DNA of 64,000 nucleotides from Shewanella eurypsychrophilus (GTDB lineage Bacteria; Pseudomonadota; Gammaproteobacteria; Enterobacterales; Shewanellaceae), in contig NZ_CP045503.2 of assembly GCF_007004545.3 (NCBI RefSeq), forward strand, positions 2,884,501 through 2,948,500, read 5' to 3'. A program made the position numbers and the translations under genes. How positions within the stretch are numbered: position 1 is the stretch's first letter; every line of letters begins with the position of its first letter. A model generated the notes under the pieces. The model was not told the origin of the DNA and did not search any database. It saw only the letters and a program-made list of their open reading frames with translations. Shown one piece after another: positions 6,619-16,251 of this stretch.

Positions 6619-9600
6619 ACTAAACTTCTCGTATATTGACAGCTATTCACATCTTTCATTCTGTGCAGGCTACAAGCCAAAAACGCCTTGCCGCTTTTAC
6701 TGTTGGTCCGCATGATAAGCTTGCCTGACACACACTCAGGGCAAACTTGTTGTTGATGGCCACATTGCTCAGATGCGCATACATGATGGGTTTCATTGCG
6801 TAACATAGGAGCGCTGTTACAACTCGTGCATGCGTCCAACTTGGTATCGCAATAATGATGGCCTAATGAGCAAGTATAAAATAGGCCATAGCGCCCTTGC
6901 GTCGGAATAAGCTTACCTTCATTGCATTCGGGGCAAGATAATGAGTCGATATACAGAGGTGCAAGATCGCTGAGGAAACAGCGAACATCATGTTTGTAAG
7001 TACGCAGCTCTTTGACAAAGACTGACTCCTTACCCAGTTCTGCTTGAACAAATACCGACTTTTTAGCTCTGGATAAGGCGACATAAAACAAGCGGCGCTC
7101 TTCGGTATAGGCATAATCATCAAGCTTAGGCAGCAAAGCTTCTAAAATCGGATCGCTCGCAATCTTGCTCGGAAAGCCATATTTGTCATCATTCACATCG
7201 AGCATGATAACAAAGTCGGCCTGCTTTCCTTTTGAGCCATGGGCCGAACAGCCAGAGATCTGTAGTTGTGGATAGCGTTTCTGCCAGACACTTAAATTTT
7301 TCAACGAAGAATTAAAACGGCTGATCACCATCACGCTCGTAAAACCTAGCTCTTTTGCTTTCCCTGCACCCTTCCTAACCGCCTTATCTAAGCCTAAGTC
7401 TAAGCCAGAGCTTTGAGCTCGTTCACAGCCAGAGTCCATAACCTCAACAATGCGATCAAAAGCTTGCTCTAGCCCTGTCTCTTTTGAGTTAATCAATAAA
7501 CAAACTTCAGGATCATCACTGACAGTGTGGGTAGTCAGGGTTTTCTTTAGCTGAGCCGGGTTAGCTTGAATAAAGCTTGAAGCAACCTTCTCTATCCTAT
7601 CGTTAAACCTGAAGGTCTTATCTAAGGTGACAACTTGAGTCTCGCCAAAAGCCTGCTTAAATTCGGTGGTTAGCTTAAGGTCGCTGCCGGTAAAGCGATA
7701 AATCGCCTGCCAATCATCACCCACACAAAACAGCGCACAACCAGGTCTTGAATCCCGCAATTGCGTCACCAGCTTGGCGCGCTCAGCAGAGATATCCTGA
7801 AACTCATCGACCATTATGTACTTAAAACGAAATTGTCCGTCTGTCTTCTGATGAAAGTCACTCGCACCGATTAAATCAACCGATTGGCTGATCATATCGG
7901 AAAAATCTAAAGTGTTAAGCGACCTTAAGTGCGCCTCATACTTGGCTATCACCCACCTAAACAGGTGCAAGAAGGCTTTCCATCTGACTTGATTATAAAG
8001 GGTACTTTGTTTATCACTCTTATCCTTATTAACACTAGCTGGTGTCAGCTTGATCAGTTCAAGATCGGCTAACGAGAAACTCGAAGCTTTAAAAAGAGAC
8101 AGAAAACTCGACATTAGCCGACTGACATTGCGATAGACGCCCAAGGCCTTTACCTGAGCAAAAACGGCTTCGGGTGATAAAGGTTTAAACAATTGATCTT
8201 CATCCATCCCTATCTCTTCACAACGCTCACATAGCAGGGTTTCTAAGTGCTTCTCTAACTGCCCCTTGTCAGCTTGCCAGCTAAAGGTCTGCAATAAACA
8301 GGTGTTATTACCTTGATGAGTCTCTATTTTCCATTCACGGCTCAGGTTATAGGCAGTTTTATCGATATCTGGCCGAGTGTTACCTTGCTTATCGATACCA
8401 AAATGCTCTAAGTAAGCATCGAGCACCGGAATATAAAAGTCAGGTTGATAAGCACTTTTCCCCGGCTCACTGACTGAAATTGCATATTTGGGCTCATACT
8501 GAAACTGTATGCCGTGAGTATAAAGATAATTACAGATAGTGAGCTCTTGGAAGCTCTTCACCAAGTCGCCAGAAAGCGCTCGAATCTCATTATTTTTAAG
8601 GTATGAACGGTATTGACCTTGAGTTTTAAAATCTAGTTCGTTCACTTGGGGATACAGATAACGGCCAAAATATTCGGCAACAGGATCGGCCATTTTTGGA
8701 TCGGAGACAATGGCATCAATCTGTTGATCGACAAATTGCGTAAACTTCTTAGTATCACTGGCAAGCACTGACACTTGAGTAGAGCTATTGAGATAAGATT
8801 GAATAATCTCTTTGCCTAGGCCATGAAAGGTACTCACCTTTACCGTATTAAGGCCCGCAATACCATCAACCCGCTCCTTGAGTTCAACCATGGCATCTTT
8901 ACCATAAGCCAGCATCAAGATTTCTTCGGGCTTAGCCAAACCCTGTTTAACCAGATACGCGGCCTTGGCCGCCATGGTGCTGGTTTTCCCCGTCCCCGCA
9001 CCGGCAATGACTAAGGTATTGTTCTCATCGATAACGCACGCCTGGCGCTGTAGCGATGTTAAAGGATGAGTTTCTAGTGAATCAAACAGTCCTTGATAAG
9101 ACTCTAATTGCTTACCCTGCCACCATTGATTATATTTAGTCGTAAACTGCTCTGGTTGCTTAATAAACTTAGCCAATCGGCAATTAAGCAGAGTGACATC
9201 AAAGCCAAATGCTTTGAAATGAGGCGTGAGTTTGAACGCAGCCAAGGTCCCAAGGTAACCTTGCTGTAAGCGTGTTCTGTCTGAATGACGCAAGAAACGT
9301 TGGTGCTGACTAAACTCTTCATCAAAGCTAGTAATATCCACGAGCAAGTCATCGTATGTTTGCAGTAAACCAGGCCTACAAGACACAAGTCTGTTGTGCT
9401 TAGCTAATTTGAACAGAGATTTGCTTGGAGTGAACCTGAAAAAGGTAAACTTATTGTCACCCCACACCAAGGTCTCAGTAAACCAACCAGCCCTCACGGT
9501 AACGGTTTTGTCGATGCTCGGATAGTTAAATAATCTACCGTCAATGGCTAAACCCCGATCACACAAACTTGCCGTTTTAGCAAAAAACAGCCCCTGCAGA

Positions 9601-9635
9601 AAACCAAATTTAACCGCATGTCGCCTAAGCTCCAT
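6606..9635 (-). CDS. HelD-like superfamily 1 helicase with zinc-ribbon tail
   Basis: A 1009-residue protein. The core matches DNA helicase IV: Walker A GAGTGKT near residue 213, AYGKDAMVELKERV, DEFQD near 610, CVGDDWQAIYRFTGSDLKLT, NPAQLKKTL and VALSRAK. E. coli HelD has 684 residues. The extra length comes from two parts. An insertion around residues 370-450 (FQYEPKYAI, YQPDFYIP, YLEHFGI) looks like a PD-(D/E)XK nuclease-type fold. The C-terminal 110 residues contain several CxxC pairs (CPEC, CTSC, CPEC) of topoisomerase-type zinc ribbons. The start codon has only a modest ribosome site (tgtagATGG context). It probably unwinds DNA in repair or recombination, and a role against foreign DNA is possible but unproven. 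Confidence 0.85.
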   Translation of the reverse strand: MELRRHAVKFGFLQGLFFAKTASLCDRGLAIDGRLFNYPSIDKTVTVRAGWFTETLVWGDNKFTFFRFTPSKSLFKLAKHNRLVSCRPGLLQTYDDLLVDITSFDEEFSQHQRFLRHSDRTRLQQGYLGTLAAFKLTPHFKAFGFDVTLLNCRLAKFIKQPEQFTTKYNQWWQGKQLESYQGLFDSLETHPLTSLQRQACVIDENNTLVIAGAGTGKTSTMAAKAAYLVKQGLAKPEEILMLAYGKDAMVELKERVDGIAGLNTVKVSTFHGLGKEIIQSYLNSSTQVSVLASDTKKFTQFVDQQIDAIVSDPKMADPVAEYFGRYLYPQVNELDFKTQGQYRSYLKNNEIRALSGDLVKSFQELTICNYLYTHGIQFQYEPKYAISVSEPGKSAYQPDFYIPVLDAYLEHFGIDKQGNTRPDIDKTAYNLSREWKIETHQGNNTCLLQTFSWQADKGQLEKHLETLLCERCEEIGMDEDQLFKPLSPEAVFAQVKALGVYRNVSRLMSSFLSLFKASSFSLADLELIKLTPASVNKDKSDKQSTLYNQVRWKAFLHLFRWVIAKYEAHLRSLNTLDFSDMISQSVDLIGASDFHQKTDGQFRFKYIMVDEFQDISAERAKLVTQLRDSRPGCALFCVGDDWQAIYRFTGSDLKLTTEFKQAFGETQVVTLDKTFRFNDRIEKVASSFIQANPAQLKKTLTTHTVSDDPEVCLLINSKETGLEQAFDRIVEVMDSGCERAQSSGLDLGLDKAVRKGAGKAKELGFTSVMVISRFNSSLKNLSVWQKRYPQLQISGCSAHGSKGKQADFVIMLDVNDDKYGFPSKIASDPILEALLPKLDDYAYTEERRLFYVALSRAKKSVFVQAELGKESVFVKELRTYKHDVRCFLSDLAPLYIDSLSCPECNEGKLIPTQGRYGLFYTCSLGHHYCDTKLDACTSCNSAPMLRNETHHVCASEQCGHQQQVCPECVSGKLIMRTNSKSGKAFLACSLHRMKDVNSCQYTRSLVELR

Positions 9636-9811
9636 CTACAACCTCAAAAATGCAAAATACCTGTGCATATTATCAATTAAAAGCATATGGCAATAGTACT
9701 GACTACAGACTTGTCGCTAGAAACTCAACTACAAACACAAGAATAAATATTCACCGCAAAGCAATGAATCAAATGAAGAATAAATAATGAGCACCTTTAC
9801 TCTTCTTTGAT
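9636..9811. other. Intergenic, promoter side of helicase gene
   Basis: An AT-rich stretch with no clear repeat or frame. It presumably holds the helicase promoter. Confidence 0.4.
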
Positions 9812-10169
9812 TGTCATGCCGGACGCGTTCCGGCATCCAGCTTTTATCTTTAAGCTCTAAAGTGTGAATTAAAGAATGGATTCCGGCCAACAAGCATGCC
9901 GGAAAGACGAAGTAGACATCATTCTGTCTTGACTCCTTCTCTGTATGTTCATCCCAGACTTGTTCTCTTTATGGTCATCCCGGACTTGTTCCGGGATCCA
10001 GCTTTTCTCTAAGCTCTAAAAAGTAGCTCCCGGCCTAAAAGAGTGCCGGAAAGACGAGCTAGATGTCATCGAGCCTTCTTTTACTGTCTTCCCGGACTTG
10101 TTCCGGGATCCAGCTTTTCTCTAAGATCTAAAAAGTAGATTCCGGCCTAAAAGAAAGCCGGAAAGACAG
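9812..10169. repeat. Three two-palindrome elements in a row, A-first
   Basis: Copies lie at 9812-9908 (arm A as ccggacgcgttccgg), about 9973-10055 and 10085-10169. A further truncated arm (catcccagacttgttc) lies at 9950-9965. The second and third have the cctaaaag variant of arm B and a shortened spacer. Confidence 0.85.
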
Positions 10170-10221
10170 GATGTAAGTACACCGGATAGACGAGAACGCT
10201 ATTTCATCAAATCAATTAAGT

Positions 10222-10250
10222 AAAAAGCCACTCAATCGAGTGGCTTTTTA
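10222..10250 (-). terminator. Intrinsic terminator after mscS-like gene
   Basis: A hairpin aaaaagccactc-aatc-gagtggctttt with a T/A-run on both sides, 34 bp past the stop of the MscS-family gene. Confidence 0.85.
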
Positions 10251-10283
10251 TGGAGATTACCTTAAGGCTTTATTCAAAAAGCA

Positions 10284-11132
10284 CTATTCAGAGGCTTTTT
10301 TAGGAAATGTTTCATGATACACGATCATAAAGTCTTCCCTGATCAACTGCTCTAAATGAGCTGCGCGCTCTGTAGGGCAAAAAATCGTAATATGCACCAT
10401 CTGCTCACCTGCAGGTCCGCTATGAATTTGAATGTGTGGCTCAGGCCCAGGCAAATCGACACCTGCATGTCTCTCAATAATACTATTATATCGAATCGCC
10501 ACATCATGAAAATCTTCACAATGCACCTCAATTTGTTCAATCAGCTCAGGAAATAACGGATACAGATTCACGAACTCAACAATCGTTATATTGAAACTAT
10601 GATAAACATAGCGTTTCATAAAATTGTGGTTTTTAACCGCGTAACTGAAAAACATACTATTTGGAAACGTGACCGTTTTCCCCGTGTAATTATATTGGCC
10701 GTGAAGTATGTCTATCTCTTGAATGACTGTCGCCATCAAGTTGTGCTCAATCACCTCACCACACAACTTACCCACTTCAATCCAATCACCAATCACAAAC
10801 GAACGCGAGCTTGCCCGCTGTATTGAGCCAGTAAAGCACAAGATGATCTCTTTAGATGCCACCACAAAGGCAATGGCAATCGCAGTAACTGATAGGGCAA
10901 ATTTATTAATTTCAGTCTGCCACAGTAGAAACAACACCATAATAATGATGATGAAAGTGCCATTTTTGGTACGTGACATCCACTTACGCTGCCCTTCGGT
11001 GACAAAGGGCAAGTCACCACGAATTTTAGATACCACCAAGCGCTTAAGAAACGAAATACACACAATGACGATGACGGTAAACAAAAGCTTATAGGTTGAA
11101 AAAAATTCGATGACTATGTTTAGTTTATCCAC
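10284..11132 (-). CDS. MscS-family mechanosensitive channel
   Basis: A 282-residue protein, close in size to small MscS channels (286 in E. coli). Helices lie at about 10-30 (LLFTVIVIVCISFL), 50-70 (GTFIIIIMVLFLLW) and 78-105 (pore-lining, AIAIAFVVASKEIILCFTGS). The MscS beta domain follows: SFVIGDWIEVGKLCGEVIEH and TVIQEIDI. The pore helix lacks the Gly/Ala spacing typical of E. coli MscS, so gating may differ. Such proteins release solutes on hypo-osmotic shock. A terminator follows the stop. It is transcribed in the same direction as the diguanylate cyclase upstream, 86 bp away. Confidence 0.88.
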   Translation of the reverse strand: MDKLNIVIEFFSTYKLLFTVIVIVCISFLKRLVVSKIRGDLPFVTEGQRKWMSRTKNGTFIIIIMVLFLLWQTEINKFALSVTAIAIAFVVASKEIILCFTGSIQRASSRSFVIGDWIEVGKLCGEVIEHNLMATVIQEIDILHGQYNYTGKTVTFPNSMFFSYAVKNHNFMKRYVYHSFNITIVEFVNLYPLFPELIEQIEVHCEDFHDVAIRYNSIIERHAGVDLPGPEPHIQIHSGPAGEQMVHITIFCPTERAAHLEQLIREDFMIVYHETFPKKASE

Positions 11133-11218
11133 AAAACCTTCTTAAACAGTGACCAGTTAGCTAATACAAATGAAGTAAATTGCTGGTTATATTGCCAGAA
11201 ACCGCATCTTAACATCAA

Positions 11219-13120
11219 CTATGCTGATGACACGACACAGTTACGGCCATTACTCTTAGCCTTATACAAGGCGTTATCGGCTCTAATAAACATATTTTCG
11301 TCACTGTCTCCCTTAACCGCAACCGTTACACCAAAACTAGAAGTCACTTTTTTAACCTCAGTAAATTCAGTTTTCTCGATAAGCAGGCGTATTTTTTCTG
11401 CCAGCTTTATCGCACCATCGATAGTGGTTTCAGGACAAATAAGCAGAAATTCTTCCCCGCCCCAACGACCCACCAGATCATTCTTACGCACATTTGAAGC
11501 CAATACCTCTCCCATCTCGATCAGCACTTTGTCACCAATCTTATGGCCATACTTATCATTTACCTGTTTAAAATGATCAATATCGAGCAAGATCATAGAA
11601 AACTGCCGTTTATATCGATTGAATCGGTCATATTCCTGGCTAAACAGATCATCGAGTCGGCGACGGTTATTGAGTCCGGTAAGCGTGTCAGTAACGGATA
11701 AACGTTCAATCTCTTTTTTGTCGGTAATATCATGACTGATTGAAGTAAAACCAACAATATTTCGATTATCATCAAAATCAGGAGTGATAACATGATTAAG
11801 CCAAAAGCTGTTGCCATCCTTATTTTTTACTTTAATTTCCCCACGCCATGTTTTACCTTTCAAAATAGTATTCCAGATCACCTCATGGGTTTCAGTCGCT
11901 GTATCAAAATGTTTTACGATATTGTGTTTCTTCGCTTTCAGCTCTTCTGCAGAGAAACCATATACCTCACTTAAGGCTGCACTTGTTGAGAGGATATGCC
12001 CGGCTTTATCAGTTGAAGATGTAATGACATACCGATTGATGATCTCGGCATAGTTTTTAATTTTGAAGTACGCATCACTCAATTTATTTTGCAATCGGGC
12101 AGGAATAATGGCCACTAAACCCGACAAAATAAATGAAACAATGAGTACGGTCAGCGCGGTAAGATATGCCGTTAACATATTATCTTTCTGGAACTTAGCA
12201 AGCAGACTCTGACGCGGAACAGCCATTACAAATGCTTCATCGTCATTCATAAAAATTTCATTTATCGAAAAGGTAAATAGATCAGCTTGATGGCTATCGG
12301 TCACTTCTAAAATTGAATCTCCAAATTCAGGAAATTGAGTCAGCACATTTGAACGGTTGGGCAAGTATCGGCTCCAGCTAAACTCTGCTGATGGATGAAG
12401 AATAAACTCTCCCTCTTTATCTATAATATAAATATCAAAATCGGAAGAAGCACTCAGTGCCGAAAGAAGCGACTCGATAGAGATGTTCGCCACAATGAAC
12501 CCCGAAAATTGATCATCTGAAAATACTGGCGTCGCAATACGAAAGGTTGGTCGAATAGGCATCTCTATCTGACCGTGTTCAATATTTAAGTCTAAATTTG
12601 AATGCCAATACATTCCCTTAGATAAGCGGGCCGCCTCGTCAAAATAGTATCTGTCTTTCTTATTCTGCAACTCGTTTTCAGCAACAATAGCTGGCGTATC
12701 AGCGCCTTTAATTCGGTCAATCCTTACCGATTCCATGCCCGATGAGTCGATGAAACGCAGCTGCATAAATGAATCATTAGACACTGTGGCTGCAAGCAAA
12801 AGTTGATTGAGATTATCATGGGCATTCTGACTGTTTGTAGTGACATATTTAATGGTCAAATCGCTGTTAGCTATAGCCCCAACAACATTTTCTGCATGCT
12901 GCATAAATTCCTTGAGCAGAGCATATTTAACCGTCTTTTCTACCGTGATTTTTTCCCGGAGCTCACTTTCTATATTGGTATATTGAATGTTGTAATTAAT
13001 CAGAGAGGTGACAATCGCGACTAAGCTGCCAAACAGCAGGAAAAAAAGCGTGAAAATCCAATAATAGCGCCTCCGTATTAAGGATATGGAGAAATTTGAA
13101 CTATCGAAACGAGGTTTCAT
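11219..13120 (-). CDS. dCache-PAS diguanylate cyclase
   Basis: A 633-residue membrane sensor that should make c-di-GMP. Helix 1 at about 17-40 (FTLFFLLFGSLVAIVTSLI), a periplasmic double-Cache sensor to about 310 (including MYWHSNLDLNIEHGQIEMPI), and helix 2 at about 312-340. A PAS domain lies at about 345-460 (SAALSEVYGFSAEEL, FTSISHDITDKKEI), and a GGDEF domain covers the last 165 residues. The active site reads GGEEF near residue 552. The inhibitory RxxD site (RKND) lies five residues before it, so product inhibition is likely. The periplasmic ligand is unknown. No terminator separates it from the MscS gene, so co-transcription is possible. Confidence 0.93.
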   Translation of the reverse strand: MKPRFDSSNFSISLIRRRYYWIFTLFFLLFGSLVAIVTSLINYNIQYTNIESELREKITVEKTVKYALLKEFMQHAENVVGAIANSDLTIKYVTTNSQNAHDNLNQLLLAATVSNDSFMQLRFIDSSGMESVRIDRIKGADTPAIVAENELQNKKDRYYFDEAARLSKGMYWHSNLDLNIEHGQIEMPIRPTFRIATPVFSDDQFSGFIVANISIESLLSALSASSDFDIYIIDKEGEFILHPSAEFSWSRYLPNRSNVLTQFPEFGDSILEVTDSHQADLFTFSINEIFMNDDEAFVMAVPRQSLLAKFQKDNMLTAYLTALTVLIVSFILSGLVAIIPARLQNKLSDAYFKIKNYAEIINRYVITSSTDKAGHILSTSAALSEVYGFSAEELKAKKHNIVKHFDTATETHEVIWNTILKGKTWRGEIKVKNKDGNSFWLNHVITPDFDDNRNIVGFTSISHDITDKKEIERLSVTDTLTGLNNRRRLDDLFSQEYDRFNRYKRQFSMILLDIDHFKQVNDKYGHKIGDKVLIEMGEVLASNVRKNDLVGRWGGEEFLLICPETTIDGAIKLAEKIRLLIEKTEFTEVKKVTSSFGVTVAVKGDSDENMFIRADNALYKAKSNGRNCVVSSA

Positions 13121-13500
13121 ATCGAGCCTTTTACCGGGTTAATGTCGTTGCTGAATGAGGATCCACTTTTAGGCGGATAGAGATAACTCCCACTTTACCT
13201 TCATATGATAAATTCTATATTTAGGAGACCTAACTAGGTTGTTTCTTAGGGGGATTATCAAGGAAGTTGTCAAACAACAATCCTTTGATTCTATAATTTA
13301 CAGCATCTTACCAACTTAACTCTGCAAGGCAAGTCACACGTGTATATGGATATCTACTCGTGTGATCAACCTTTAAAATGTCCTCTTAAACGATGCTTTT
13401 TAAAACAACACCCGCACTTAAATTATTATAATTGCCAACCAACCTAAGCTTGCACAAGGTATTGATATCAGCCTAACTGAGATATCAAATGTCGAAGCTT
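13121..13500. other. Intergenic, no gene seen
   Basis: The stretch upstream of the cyclase. Apart from AT-rich promoter-like DNA I see no repeat, RNA or open frame. Confidence 0.4.
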
Positions 13501-13698
13501 GTCATCCCGGACTTGTTCCGGGATCCAGCTGTTGTCTTTAGGTTCAAAGAAGTGGATTCCGGCCAACAAGAATGCCGGAAAGACGGAGTAGATATCGCTC
13601 CTTCTATTTCCTGTCTTCCCGGACTTGTTCCGGGATCCAGCACTTTCCTTTAAGTCCAAACACGTGGATTCCGGCCTGAAAGAATGCCGGAACGACAG
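13501..13698. repeat. Two two-palindrome elements, A-first
   Basis: Copies at 13501-13584 and 13612-13698, with arm B as ccggccaacaagaatgccgg and ccggcctgaaagaatgccgg. These are the last elements in A-first orientation. From 18.3 kb onward all copies are reversed. Confidence 0.85.
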
Positions 13699-13740
13699 AA
13701 TAGATATTGCATAGTCTTAGCTTTTACAACCTAGTGTCAT

Positions 13741-13840
13741 CTGACCGCAAGGGGTCTGTGATATTCCCGATATAACTTAGACATTCCCCATATCCCTATG
13801 GGTCAATGCGGAAATGTCGGTTATGCATGGAGCAATTACC
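13741..13840. repeat. Third repeat family, full-length copy
   Basis: It runs from ctgaccgcaaggggtctgtg through cattccccatatccctatgg to ggttatgcatggagcaat and tacc, 100 bp. It has internal near-palindromes (ctgaccgcaaggggtc; cattccccatatccctatgggt). Reversed copies lie at 23031-23130 and 26445-26548, partial ones at 5386 and 6267. Confidence 0.8.
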
Positions 13841-14020
13841 TACGTTGCTTCTCTAGGCGAGCCGTCATCCTTCTCTGTCTACCAATTGTGATATCGCGCA
13901 ACTTTAGCTACACCTGAACCAATTCAAGATCACGTTTTCATCATAAAAATCACAGCTTTTACTTGAACTCTATCTTTATTGAGCTTAGTTTATAGCCAAG
14001 CTTAAACTTAAGTTTGGTAT

Positions 14021-14040
14021 CCAAACAAATGTTTGTTTGG
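14021..14040. promoter_or_regulatory. Operator-like palindrome before the HTH-kinase gene
   Basis: A perfect inverted repeat with 9-bp arms (ccaaacaaa-tg-tttgtttgg), 22 bp before the start codon. A second palindrome, aaacttaagttt, lies at 14004-14015. Because the kinase carries its own DNA-binding domain, autoregulation is a natural inference. Confidence 0.5.
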
Positions 14041-14061
14041 CGTGTAAACTGGATAATCACT

Positions 14062-15153
14062 ATGACAGAACGCGAACTAGAGATACTGGCACTACTCAAA
14101 CAAGACCCACTTATCGCACAGCAAAGCTTGGCCGATCAGTTAGGCATAAGCCGCTCTGCTGTTGCCGGGCATATCATGAACCTCACTAATAAAGGCGTCA
14201 TTCGAGGCAAGGGCTATATCTTAGCCGAGTCCCGTTATGCGGTGGTTATCGGCGGGGCCAATATGGATATTCTTGGTCGTCCGCTAAGCGCATTGCAAGT
14301 GGGTGATTCAAACCCTGGCAGTGTGAGCTGCTCTCCCGGTGGTGTCGGGCGTAATATCGCCGAGAACTTAGCAAGGTTAGGTTCACAGACGCGGTTAATC
14401 AGTGCTATAGGCAAAGATACTTATGGGCAGATGATCATGAGTCAATGCCAGCAAGCCGGTATCGATATGAAAGGCTGCTTACAGCTCAATGATGCCAATA
14501 CCTCTACCTACCTTTCAGTGCTCGACGGCGACAGCGATATGCATGTCGCTATCAATGACATGGCTATTTTAGAGCGTTTAAGTGTCGAGGTGCTCAAAGA
14601 GAAAGAAGAGCTATTAAGGCGTGCAGATCTTATTATTCTCGATGCCAATCTATCAGCTGAATCACTGGAATACCTGCTTAATAATTTCGCCGACAGACCC
14701 ATCTTTGTCGATACAGTTTCCTGTGTTAAAGCTAAGAAAATAAAACCGTTTTTAAGCTCAGTTCACACCTTAAAACCCAATCTTAAAGAGGCCGAACAGC
14801 TCTCAGGGATTTTCATCGAAGACTATAGCGAGTTACCTGCTTTAGCTAACTGGTTCCATAACCAGGGCGTTAAACGCATCTTCCTCAGTCTTGGCTGTGA
14901 TGGTGTCTTTTACAGTGATGAAGGCGCCCAAGCGCTTATTCCTGCCATACCAATAGCCATGATTAATGCAAACGGAGCAGGCGATGCGTTTCTTGCCGGC
15001 CTTGCTCATGGCTGGATCCAAGAATGGGGAATCGAGCATTCCACCAAATTTGCAATGGCCGCAGCCGTCGTGGCGCTGTCACACCTTGCGACCATTAATC
15101 CAAATATGTCCGAAATATCAGTAAATCGAATTATCAAGGAGTCAATATGTTAG
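14062..15153 (+). CDS. psuK: PfkB-family (pseudouridine) kinase with N-terminal HTH
   Basis: A 363-residue protein counted from the ATG at 14062. The frame is open from 14014, but residues added there look unlike the family. Residues 1-55 are a winged HTH ([33 protein letters not shown]). The rest is a PfkB sugar kinase with [17 protein letters not shown] and the catalytic [12 protein letters not shown] near residue 300. It overlaps psuG by 7 bp, so it should phosphorylate pseudouridine to pseudouridine 5'-phosphate for PsuG. E. coli YeiI has the same HTH-kinase layout, while E. coli PsuK lacks the HTH. The HTH suggests it may also act as its own regulator. Confidence 0.87.
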   Translation: MTERELEILALLKQDPLIAQQSLADQLGISRSAVAGHIMNLTNKGVIRGKGYILAESRYAVVIGGANMDILGRPLSALQVGDSNPGSVSCSPGGVGRNIAENLARLGSQTRLISAIGKDTYGQMIMSQCQQAGIDMKGCLQLNDANTSTYLSVLDGDSDMHVAINDMAILERLSVEVLKEKEELLRRADLIILDANLSAESLEYLLNNFADRPIFVDTVSCVKAKKIKPFLSSVHTLKPNLKEAEQLSGIFIEDYSELPALANWFHNQGVKRIFLSLGCDGVFYSDEGAQALIPAIPIAMINANGAGDAFLAGLAHGWIQEWGIEHSTKFAMAAAVVALSHLATINPNMSEISVNRIIKESIC

Positions 15154-16061
15154 AGCAGTACCTAGATATTAACCCAGAAGTCGCCGCAGCAATTGCAGCT
15201 GGAAAGCCCGTTGTTGCACTGGAGTCTACGATTATTTCACACGGAATGCCGTATCCACAAAATGTGGAAACAGCCTTAAAAGTTGAGCAGATTATTCGTG
15301 ATAATGGCGCTATCCCAGCCACAATAGCCATTTTAAAGGGACGATTGAAAGTTGGCATGACTCATGAGGAGATCGAATATTTAGGTAAGGCAGGTTTAGA
15401 TGTCATTAAAACCAGTCGACGCGATATCCCCTTTATTGTCGCTAAGCAGATAGATGGGGCAACGACAGTTGCCTCTACCATGATCTTGGCTCAAATGGCG
15501 GGCATTAAAGTATTTGCCACTGGCGGAATTGGTGGAGTTCATCGTGGTGCACAACAGACATTTGATATCTCAGCCGATCTTCAAGAGTTAGCCAATACCA
15601 ATGTGGCAGTGATCTGTGCAGGGGCTAAATCAATTTTGGATATCGGCCTGACTCTAGAGTATCTAGAGACTCAGGGCGTACCGGTTATCGGCCATCAAAC
15701 CGATACATTACCCGCTTTCTACACCCGTGAAAGTGAGTTTGGTGTCGACTATAGACTGGATACCCCCAAACAGATCGCCACGGCGATGAAAGCCAAGTGG
15801 GACATGGGATTAAAAGGTGGTGTTGTCATTGCCAACCCTATTCCGGAAGAGTATCAGCTCGATCGTGGCATGATAGATAAAGTGATCATTGACGCCGTGG
15901 CCGAGATGGACAGCAAAGGCATATCGGGTAAACAGTCTACCCCCTTCTTACTGGCCAAGGTTGCAGAGAAAACAGAAGGCAGCAGCCTCAAAGCAAACAT
16001 CCAGCTTGTGTATAACAATGCAAAGTTGGCAGCCAAGATAGCCGTCGAGTACGCCAGCTAG
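15147..16061 (+). CDS. psuG: Pseudouridine-5'-phosphate glycosidase
   Basis: A 304-residue protein (E. coli PsuG 312). It splits pseudouridine 5'-phosphate into uracil and ribose 5-phosphate. Conserved blocks are [17 protein letters not shown] (with catalytic Glu26), [41 protein letters not shown] and [13 protein letters not shown]. The ATG lies inside the kinase gene's end, preceded by a strong AAGGAG at 15136-15141, so the pair is translated as one operon. No pseudouridine transporter gene follows. A hairpin terminator lies 80 bp downstream. Confidence 0.95.
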   Translation: MLEQYLDINPEVAAAIAAGKPVVALESTIISHGMPYPQNVETALKVEQIIRDNGAIPATIAILKGRLKVGMTHEEIEYLGKAGLDVIKTSRRDIPFIVAKQIDGATTVASTMILAQMAGIKVFATGGIGGVHRGAQQTFDISADLQELANTNVAVICAGAKSILDIGLTLEYLETQGVPVIGHQTDTLPAFYTRESEFGVDYRLDTPKQIATAMKAKWDMGLKGGVVIANPIPEEYQLDRGMIDKVIIDAVAEMDSKGISGKQSTPFLLAKVAEKTEGSSLKANIQLVYNNAKLAAKIAVEYAS

Positions 16062-16141
16062 AACTGTTCGCTAATATCAATAGATGATCAGTCAATTATC
16101 AGATGACAAGTATGGCTGTCTGATTTTAAATTAGACGTAAA

Positions 16142-16170
16142 TAGAAAGGCGCCAATGGTGCCTTTCTATT
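16142..16170 (+). terminator. Intrinsic terminator after psuG
   Basis: A 9-bp inverted repeat tagaaaggc / gcctttcta flanks a short loop. It is followed by a T-rich stretch. Confidence 0.7.
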
Positions 16171-16251
16171 GATTCTTATAATCAATATATTCCGTCTTTA
16201 CCGCATGGACTGCTCTGGCAGCTACATTGTTATCAGTTGCACATAATTCTA

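Noticed and set aside
10723..11094. 123-residue frame opposite the MscS gene
   Set aside because: Antisense shadow of a clear gene, with no ribosome site and no recognisable domain.
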